DNA of 64,000 nt from Cladocopium goreaui (taxonomy: Eukaryota; Sar; Dinophyceae; Suessiales; Symbiodiniaceae): the NCBI GenBank assembly GCA_947184155.2, contig CAMXCT020003371.1, forward strand, positions 1 through 64,000, written 5' to 3'. The notes beneath the pieces were generated by a model. The model did not search any database, was not told where the DNA came from, and saw only the letters and a program-made list of their open reading frames with translations. The translations under genes and the position numbers were made by a program. Position 1 is the first letter of the stretch; every line of letters starts with the position of its first letter. This document shows, piece by piece, positions 53,164-61,609 of this stretch.

Positions 53164-53616
53164 TATTATAAGTAAGTATATGCACACACACAGAACCGCA
53201 GGCCATATCTGGTTCAACTTCCTGAATGGTTCCAACTAAAATGCTGGAAAATCTTCACACTCATCCGAACATCAAGTGTCCATTAAAATCCATTAAAACG
53301 TTATGGCATCTCTATGATCTCCATGTATATATACTGTATACATATATAATTATACCCTGTGGATCCATGGCCACTGTCTGAGAAGGTACGGCTGACCCCG
53401 AAACGTCATCATACCCCAGTCGTACTTTCAGAAGGCACGGCTGGATCCATAACGATACAGAAACATACACAATAATACACTAATTTTCAGGTATAACATA
53501 GGTAATAAACTGGTTGGTGATATGAAATAATCCATAAATAATCCATAGTAATCCCAATTTTTGTTCACTGTTGGGCCATAACTTATATCCAGAATAATCA
53601 CAGTTTATAATCCCAC

Positions 53617-53753
53617 AAGGTGGTGCCCCCCTAGTTATAAATTGGTTTATCAACCCCATGAAAACTAGTTCGATATATCAGCAACAAAAACCGCAGTGAA
53701 ATTGGAGTTATTTGTTTACCCCAACTGAACGCTATGTTGGGGGCACCACCTTC
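53617..53753. mobile_element. MITE-5 copy, 137 bp
   Basis: AAGGTGGTGCCCCC at the left pairs with GGGGGCACCACCTT at the right, perfect 14-bp inverted ends. No coding capacity. Related to the fragment at 37725-37815. Confidence 0.8.
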
Positions 53754-54000
53754 TATAACATAGTTCATAACCCTATTTCAGGATGGTTTTCCATCCCATA
53801 TGCTCCATGTATGGAATATTTACCTACATTTACCCCAAAAATCGCCCAGTTTTGTAGGTAAATATTCCAGCACCATGGAGCATATGGGCATGTTAAAACC
53901 ATTCTTCAGGGGAATGGATTTTCCAATCCCTCATTTTTTGGGATACCTCTCTTGGGGATCATATCGTGGGACGATCCGGATGGAAACGATGGTTGGCTTG

Positions 54001-54121
54001 GGATCCCTCTGGTGATGTCAAAATAGCGAACTGGAAAATGGTGATTTCTGATTTCGTTCGTGGATTTACCACACTAAAAATGGTGGATCTTTTCATAGTT
54101 ATGTTAGTTTACCAAAGTATA
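54001..54121. mobile_element. MITE-3-like copy, degraded
   Basis: Begins near CCCTCTGGTGATGTCAAAAT and ends near ATAGTTATGTTAGTTTACCA. The interior 'gcgaactggaaaatggtgat' resembles sequence at 56070-56100. Confidence 0.5.
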
Positions 54122-54589
54122 ACCACTAATACCAGCGTATCGACTGACATTGAATCTTAAAGATAGCCTCATGTTCCAAGGAGAAAACCCAATGGTTGGA
54201 TTTCATGTTTGATGATCTTTGCCAGCAAAATCACAATGTTTGACCGCTTAAACCAAGAATCGTTTGCAGAAAGGCATTGTTACCACCGGGCGGGTGAATC
54301 TCATCGTTCCTTGGCACTTGGCAAGGCGGAATTCGTTGGTGAACTGCAGAAATCAGTTGGTAACATATATCCATATATCGATGAGTCTGTCTGAAGATAG
54401 AGTATTTCAAAATCCAGGTGGCTTAAAACAGTCATTTGGGAAGATACCACATTCTCAAACACACCCATATATCCCATAGTAACTGCCTTAGGCCCAGCAG
54501 GAAAACAGATGGCTTCACCCATGAGTCTGAGACCGGTAACCTCGTCGTTTTTGAAAACCGGAATGGAACCGCAAAGCTGGATTAATCTA

Positions 54590-55034
54590 TCTGTACATAT
54601 ATATATATATACATATCAATTCTGGTGGGTGGAGTGACCATATATATACATTAATTACATATATACTCATAATATACTCAGTTGTATATATATATATATA
54701 CATACATAGATATAACACAATTGTATACAAATACGTTGGATACACTTTTTGTTGGCTTGCAGCTGGCGTTGCAACTATTTCACAAACACATTCCTTCCAG
54801 CTCGGTCGCTGCCAGCACGCCACAAGGTAGTAAAATTGGGGATGCAAAGAGGCAAAATGATCCATTCCCTCACTTGTGCCAACCATTCATTCACGCATCA
54901 TACATACATATATGTATATATATATATACATATATATATACACATATATATATATATTATAGGCAATTGCTATCTATATATATATATACATATGACTATA
55001 TGACATAGTATATATATATATATATTACATAATG
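54590..55034. repeat. TA microsatellites around unique sequence
   Basis: TA arrays at 54597-54715 and 54900-55030 flank a short, GC-richer unique piece (54740-54890) in which no protein is recognisable. Confidence 0.75.
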
Positions 55035-55240
55035 TATTTGAATGCTTTTGAAGGAGCAACCCAGTTTCAAGGCTGCGAATGACGCCCAGCTGCAGTTTCA
55101 AGCTGCTCGACAGCTGCATGGCACCAGTCACCATGGAGGTCGCCGTTGACACGACGAAAAGCAGCACGCACTGCCCTGTTCCCCGTGGCGCAGATGGTAG
55201 AGAAATGTCAAACGCATGTTTCTCGCAAGTTGCACACAGA
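55035..55240. other. GC-rich island between microsatellites, possible exon
   Basis: About 200 bp with markedly higher GC than the TA arrays on both sides. The minus strand is open and protein-like (one stretch reads GQCVLLFVVSTATSMVTG, hydrophobic). The plus strand is also open. No family recognised and orientation is uncertain. Confidence 0.25.
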
Positions 55241-55480
55241 TATACAAATATATATATATATACATATTGCACACTTAATATATATATATATAACAATATA
55301 ATATAATATAATATAATATAGTATGATATAATATAATATAATATGATATGATATAATATACTATGATATAATATAGTATGATATTTAAAAATATATGTAA
55401 TATAACATAACACAATATAATATAATATAGTATAATTATAATTTGATATATTATATGATATTGTATTATATTATATAGAT
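55240..55480. repeat. TATAA/TATGA pentamer array
   Basis: After a TA run, units of ATAAT and ATGAT repeat in mixed order (55290-55440), then drift into plain A/T sequence. Confidence 0.88.
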
Positions 55481-56558
55481 GTAAATGTTTGGATTTGTAC
55501 CACAAACGCCATGGTTTTAACATTTTTCGGGGATCTCATTCAACAAGAAGATTCAACCAACATGTTCCTGGCAACACTAGGTGCCCCTCAAGACTCTTAG
55601 ATCTCAAATCGGCCCAGTGAAGCCGAAAACTCGGGACCCACGATCATTGGTCATTTAGTACCAGATATTACCAGTATCGAACACCCACTTAGTGACTTAG
55701 TATTTAAATCACAAGCATAGTATATTTTATAAGTGCTATTATGAGACCCCCATTTCTATTATATAAAGATATATATATTATATTATATATATTATATTTT
55801 TTTTTTATAAAGCACCCCTAAAAATTGAGGGACAATGCATAGAGTCCAGCCCCAGCCTAGAAGAAATAACATCAGCATTCCACAGATCATTCCAACGCGT
55901 TTGCCCGTCGACATTGCGACCAGCGAAACAACGGCGCTTTTTCGGCTTCGGAAATCTAGAGGAATCTACACAAAAGTCAGCATGTCAGCTGCGGTCGCCT
56001 TGAAATGCAACAAAGTCGGGACTGGTGATCATCACGTTCCCAAAAACCGACCATGACTGGTAACGACTAACATAGCGAACTGGAAAATCGCCATTTTGAT
56101 AGGCACAAAAAATATGCAAATGGTCCATGGAGTCCATGATCATCCTTTTTTCCATAGATCTGTGACATTACCGGATTGTATTTCCCATTCATATCCCCAT
56201 GTTTGTTGGTTAAATCCCCATTTTTCTCAACATTAAATCCCATGAAATCACCATTCAATATTTTAAATTTAAAGCGCCCATAAGATCCCATAAAATCCCA
56301 TTAAAGCTCCACTTTCATGGCATCCAGCAGGTCCCCAAGTTCCACACCCCGCAGCAATGCATACCCAATAGGACCACGGGCAAACCAACCTGCGGAGACT
56401 CTGTGCCCGAAAAACTTCTCGTTGGGTCGAAAAAATGGGGGATACCACAAAGATAGTGGCTGTAATAGGCCAGGCCAAATATGGCAAAATGGTGATTTTT
56501 TGTGATTTTTTTTGGATCGATCCGTAAACCAACTGAAGTGTAGATTCTGTAGATATAT
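55481..56558. other. intergenic, no supported gene
   Basis: Contains an A/T run at 55755-55810, a GC-richer piece at 55835-56055 open on the plus strand, and a degraded MITE-3-like stretch at about 56057-56178. Nothing recognisable as protein. Confidence 0.45.
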
Positions 56559-56598
56559 CTGGGTAAATTACAATATTTCACTAACCTGAATTAAGGCC
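56559..56598. mobile_element. left end of a MITE-2 cut by the LINE
   Basis: CTGGGTAAATTACAATATTT and 'cactaacctgaattaaggcc' match the first 40 bp of the copy at 48061-48171 almost exactly. Then the sequence switches abruptly to the LINE end. The other MITE half should lie beyond the LINE's 5' end, outside this window. Confidence 0.8.
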
Positions 56599-56648
56599 CC
56601 TTTCCTTCGCAAAGGAGCCTGCGCCCGGCATGAGCAGAACGCAGGCTC
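56599..56648 (-). repeat. twin hairpins at LINE 3' end
   Basis: CCTTT/AAAGG (56599-56615, 7-nt loop) and GAGCCTGCG/CGCAGGCTC (56615-56648, 16-nt loop, perfect 9-bp stem) stand side by side at the 3' terminus. Many LINE reverse transcriptases recognise a 3' stem-loop; that role here is inferred from position. Confidence 0.7.
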
Positions 56649-56708
56649 TAGATCCACGAGCTCTCTGCTGGTTTCAGCAGGTAAACAAAACTAAATTTGG
56701 ATATCAGC

Positions 56709-58436
56709 TTAGCTGATGTTTCCCCTGCCTTGCTTGATGTTGCGCCTCGAGTATTTGAAGGTGTTGCATATATTGGTCCAATCCAAATCTTGCATCTGTT
56801 GACATCTGGCTTCCAGCCACGTTGGTTTGAAGGGATATTCATAGGACTTCTTTGTTTGCAAATTCTCACGTATGTATGTTGCCACTCGGTCCTGCATTGG
56901 ATAGCTCGGTCGTGGTGACATACCACTGACACTCTGGCCAAACCCTTGAACATATAGCGATGTCTGTAAGCCCTTTGCCACTGTTGGCACTGCTGATTGC
57001 TGCATCAACAGTACTGCTTGTGCCCACATTTTTTGCGCAGTGGTGGCAATGTCATTTAGATGTACTCCATGTGCTTCGACATCTACTGCATCTTCTACCA
57101 TTAGGAGTCTGACCTGTCCTTGCTGATTCTTACGGAGTATAGGCAAACATTTGGATACTGAAAGCGACAGCGAAAGTGCTAACTCCAGCCATGAAACGCC
57201 AAGCTCTTTCTCCAAAGGTCCCTGCGGCTCAGTTGGCCATATATAAACCTTTTCAGCCCACCATGTACCCCAGGAAAATTGAGAAAACCATTCTTGTTGC
57301 CCCCCCGGAAAATTTAATGCCTGCGTGTCGGCTGGCATCCAGTTGCAAAGCTTCTGAAAAATGGCATCAGGTGAGTTTTTGGCATTGACTGGAACTGTCG
57401 AAGCATCCTGTCTGGTTCTTTGTTGCATGGTTTGCGCTCGTGCTTTAAACAAATCCAAGTGCAGCTGGTAGCACTCATAGAGCAACTGTCTGGCTGTGTC
57501 TGTTTGGCCATGAAATGTTTGTAGTTCCATTTGCCAGTCCTGGTTGATGGTTTTACATGCAATCTTAGCCATTTCATCTGCTACATGGTTTCCCAAGGCA
57601 TGATAAAGATCCAGCATGTCATCCAGTGCATGGAGGTTTTGGTGGGCCCGGATCTTACGAAAACGGCTGGGATCAGGTTGCATGTCATGAAGTTCCCAAA
57701 GCACATCTGCATTGGACTTGGCATAGAACTTGGAGGTATCTACAACCGCATGAGTGGCCTGAGATATTGCATAGTTACTGTCGGAATGAATAATCCCATA
57801 TGGTATGGATGCTGCTGTTTTGATAGCCAAGAGCTCTGCACGTGGGATACTCTGGAAACCCCTCACTCTTGCAGCAAAACATGTCACTAGTGTAGGTGGC
57901 AAGGTTCGATGATCTCGAAATGCTCTGGCAAGTTCACGCCTGTGCAAGTCGTTGTCAGCTGTGTCAATAACTCCGGAGAATGCTGCGTACCGAGATGTTG
58001 GGAATCTCGGATTGCTGCAACTGCCGTCTACGTAGATATTGAATGGTTGTTGGTGCAATTGTCTGATTTCAGCAAAGGTTTGAAAGTTCTCCGCTACAAT
58101 GGCATCAGGTTGTTTGTGATGTAAGAGTTGGTGTATTTGCATGTCTGCATGTGAATGGATCACCGCCATGTCGTGAAATGTGAGTCCTTCTTCCTCCATC
58201 CGGCATATCATGTCAAGGTATGGTTCTCTGGTATGTGCAAAAGCGGGACATGTCAAAAGTCTGTGGGTCTTCCCATCCCCGCAGAATTGGCAGTTTCCAC
58301 TTGTGTCTTCCAACCAGTGCGCTTTCTGCGCTTCAAGCTGATATGCGCCGGCAATTTCCCGAAGAAGTTGTCTGCGGTCTGCATCGGGATAGGATTTGAG
58401 GATGGCAAGGGTGTCACTTCTTGAAACATCTGGCAT
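56709..58436 (-). pseudogene. LINE ORF2 C-terminal part: zinc motif and RNase H
   Basis: A 575-codon frame from an ATG at 58436, which is open a little further upstream, so the ATG is probably internal. Near residue 49 a CQFC...H...C pattern suggests a zinc knuckle. Residues about 133-305 form an RNase H domain: YVDGSC (D137), RAELLAIK (E201), HSDSNYA (D219) and a GNHVADEMAK end. All four acidic positions appear present. The last 270 residues are not recognised. RNase H removes RNA from the RNA-DNA hybrid during retrotransposition. The upstream RT-end fragment is in another frame (+1 shift near 58460), so this was once fused to the RT. Confidence 0.85.
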
Positions 58437-58452
58437 GGAAAAAAGACTAAAC

Positions 58453-58689
58453 CTAGCAAGAGAAAGCTGGTGACATGCTGTGAGAGGCTCCCACTAAAGC
58501 TTCTGCTGCCATGGTGCGCACCTTGGAAAATGTGTCAGTTGCCACGGGAAAAATTTCTGTGCCATAGAACATCGCTGGGTATATGCTCATTCGCAACACA
58601 TACTCCTTGACTGTGAGGTTGTATGGCAATTGTGCCAACCTACCAAGTCGGTTGAGGCCATTTTCAAGTCTGGTTTTTCTGCTTCCCAA
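58453..58689 (-). pseudogene. LINE ORF2 fragment after RT (thumb/linker)
   Basis: A 78-codon frame, -1 relative to the RT frame, that reads naturally from the RT's end: RLGRLAQLP, KEYVLRMSIYPAMFYGTE and a final ASHSMSP. In related LINEs this follows the RT palm. The overlap with the RT frame at 58587-58689 shows the RT frame has run into a nonsense tail after the indel. It ends at a TAG just before the RNase H frame. Confidence 0.75.
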
Positions 58690-61496
58690 AACTCGGGTGC
58701 CTGAGTAGTAACTGAGTAGTGCAACTGGAAACCCAGGTCCTTTGCGTTATGGCATCTGTCAATGTCCTGTGCACGCATGTTGGTATGGATGGATTCTAAT
58801 GCCTGCGCTGCAGTTGATGTCGTTGTGGCCCATCGCCAGGTTTTTCCCCAGTCAATTGCCAAGCCACAAACTGAAGTTACTTGCATGGTAACATTGGCTG
58901 CAGGGCCATTGTCTGACACTTGTCGTGTGATCCAGGCCCAGTTGTCTGCGTATGCCGACGCTTGGAACTGGGAGCTTGTTACTTTTTCGGCATTACATGC
59001 CCACAGCAAGGCAATTGCCAACATCACTAGCACCGAGTGGGCGTCACCTTCGGGAAAACCACATGTGGCTGTAATTGGTCCAAAGCATTGTCCACTAACT
59101 TCCCAGTATCTATGCATGCGTTTAATACTGAGGATGAATTGACGCACACGCGCTTCAGGAAGGCCTAATGCAAGCAAAAGGCGATGGCCCGCCTCATGTC
59201 GGATGCAGTTGAAACATTTCTTGATATTAAGGGTTAATCCTGAAAGGTCTTGGCCCTGAAACTTAGCTAGCTCTACCATCATCTGCACTGCATAAGCTGC
59301 ATCATGGGATCCTCGCGATGGCAGCATGCCTGTGATGGAAGGGGGGAAGTATTGGGACCAGAATTTCAGAACCTGTGAACAGAACACACCAGCAAACAAT
59401 CTGTAGATTTGACTCATGATACAAATCGGGCGGCTCTGTTGTGCAGTTGGAACATCATCTGTTTTATTAAGGGGACACACCCTGGTACGCATGAACCAAG
59501 TGGGAAAACCCTGGGAATATGAGTTACACACTGCAAGTAGCTCTTGGATCAAGACATCTGGCAGCATTTTGAGTTCTTGTGCTGACACGGCATCAAATCC
59601 CCGGGCTGAGGTGGCTCGAAGTTTTTTGATGGCTTCTTTCCATTTGTCTAGGGAGTCATCAAACTGGAATACGGTGGGGAAAATTGGCAGGTGTTGCACA
59701 AGCGTTTCAAACTCTGGCCAATTGTCATTTGGCTGTACATCATGTTCTGCCTGCCACAAAGGGGCCCAAAAAGCTGTCAACTGATCAGCAACCTGACTCG
59801 GTTCAACAACATAATTGGCCTGTGTGACCGTGGCTGTGGTTTCCTCGGATGCTGGGATGTCATGGAATTGCACCGTAAGACTGTGGCAATCATGTTGCAC
59901 AATCCATCCAGTGTACTGCAAAACTTTGACTGGTGACATCGTGGTAAAAAGGTCTGGTTCATCACAAAAACATTCAACCTGTTGGTGCTCAGGCTTCCAA
60001 ACAAGGATGCATTCTGCTTCGGCTGGAATGTAAACTTCTGTGATAGGTAATGGGGGTGCTCCCTTTACCTTGGAAAAAGCTTGTGACGATCCATGGTATC
60101 TTTGATCACAGAACCGATTAAATTGACTCTTTTTGGCAAAAATTGCATGGTCTTTGGCGATATCATCTGTGACCTGGTGTTGCACTATTTGGGATACTTC
60201 ATGCAACCATTTGGATGTCGGTAGTGGCCATTGGGGGTATCCAAGTTCAGGTACTTCTACAAGCCATTGATAAAAAGGGACACCGAATGCTGTGGATTTG
60301 AGAATCGTTGTCCACTCTTGTTGGCATTCTTGGATGTATTCCTGAGATGTATTACCCCCATGGTCCATTTTTTGGATTCTCCGCAGCAGGTTTTGGATCC
60401 TTCGGGTTTGTTTGACCCTTCGTTTGGTTGTCCTTCGGTTGATTTCAAATTGAGGTTCAAAATCACCTTGTCGTGCTTTTGGCACCGAGCTATACACTGG
60501 AGATTTGATGGGGTGTCGTGGTTGGCATCTTCCTCGATATGCTTTGGGCAGGCCTTTCATGCCATGTCCATTGGTAGCATAATGGCTATGGATGCAAACA
60601 TCGACCATTGATTCAACTTTTTGACCCCATTCTTCAAGTGTGGTGGAAATTGGGTGGTGCCGCATACTCTCACATGTCTGGGTCAGGTCGGCTTGGTCAA
60701 TTCCCAATTCCACCCAGCTTTTTGGCATTTTCAAGGTAATTTTATGTAGTGTGGGTTGGGGCAACTGTAAATTGAAAAAGACTGGGCAATGAGTAGCAAA
60801 CCATTCTGGTGACGTGACTTTGACATGACCTACGTACGGAATCAACTGTTCGGACAGGATGGCATTGTCAGGTCTGGTAACCCCTTGACACGCAGGAGGC
60901 ATACCGGTGCCATATTTTTGCTTATGGATTGCTATCAAATCTGCACAACCTTTACGTTGGAATTGTTCCCAAATGGGAAGGTCATGAAGTTCCATGTTGA
61001 AGTCTCCGCAGATTATGAAAGGTAATGGCACTGTAGCAGCTTGTTGTAATGTCATAGTTAAGAGGTTATTCAGGAAGTCTTTTGCATGACTGTGGCTTTG
61101 GGGGATACTGTAGAGGGTGAAAATCTGCACATGAGTTTGCCCCCAACTGGCAATTGTGTGCACATATCTGGTGGTTGAATTCCATTCGGCTGGCAACGGA
61201 TTTCTGCATCTCCTCATTGGAACATTGGCAGCTATGGCTGTGCCACCTGTTCGTCCACGGATGCTTTCTGTTCCGTTCTGGCAAGTTCTCTGTGGTGGCA
61301 CCGGATGTGACCAAAAAACTTTGAATCCTTGTCTGGAGAGGTCTTTCTGGCACTGCGTCTGAACATCTTTGGTGGCCGATGTTTCGGCCAGGCACAACAC
61401 ATTGACATCTTCCTCCTGTAAGAGCTGTCGTACTGTAGTGTGTCCTTTTTGTTTGCAAGACTGGTAGGATTGGCTAGGACTATGTTGACTAAGCAT
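58587..61496 (-). pseudogene. LINE ORF2: APE endonuclease and reverse transcriptase
   Basis: A 969-codon frame. The endonuclease has LAETS (E38), GDFN (D165) and THCP near 242, the APE-type active site that nicks target DNA. The reverse transcriptase runs from about 640: SRPI motif, GxxPSRGSHDA, motif A TLNIKKCFN where the usual Asp is Asn757 (AAT at 59226-59228, one transition from GAT), motif B GFPEGD, and motif C AYADNW (D851, N852) instead of xxDD. Loss of the motif A Asp should abolish polymerase activity; the Asn in motif C may be a family trait. The true N-terminus (GEAKNPGP) lies in another frame at 61445-61609. The last 30 or so codons are out-of-frame sequence. Confidence 0.88.
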
Positions 61497-61609
61497 GTGC
61501 TACGTCTTGGTCCCGGGTTTTTGGCTTCACCTATGCGAATGGCACAGCCCAAAGTGGGCGATGTTTGGTCCCTGTGACGGAGCTGCTGTGGCTGCGGCAG
61601 GTGGTGCAT
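61445..61609 (-). pseudogene. LINE ORF2 N-terminal segment with GEAKNPGP
   Basis: In the frame starting at 61609 the sequence reads CAIRIGEAKNPGPRR followed by NIVLANPTSLANKKDTL, the usual entry into the endonuclease domain of this LINE type. The endonuclease itself continues in the -1 frame, so an indel lies near 61430-61445. It overlaps the C-terminus of ORF1. Confidence 0.75.
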
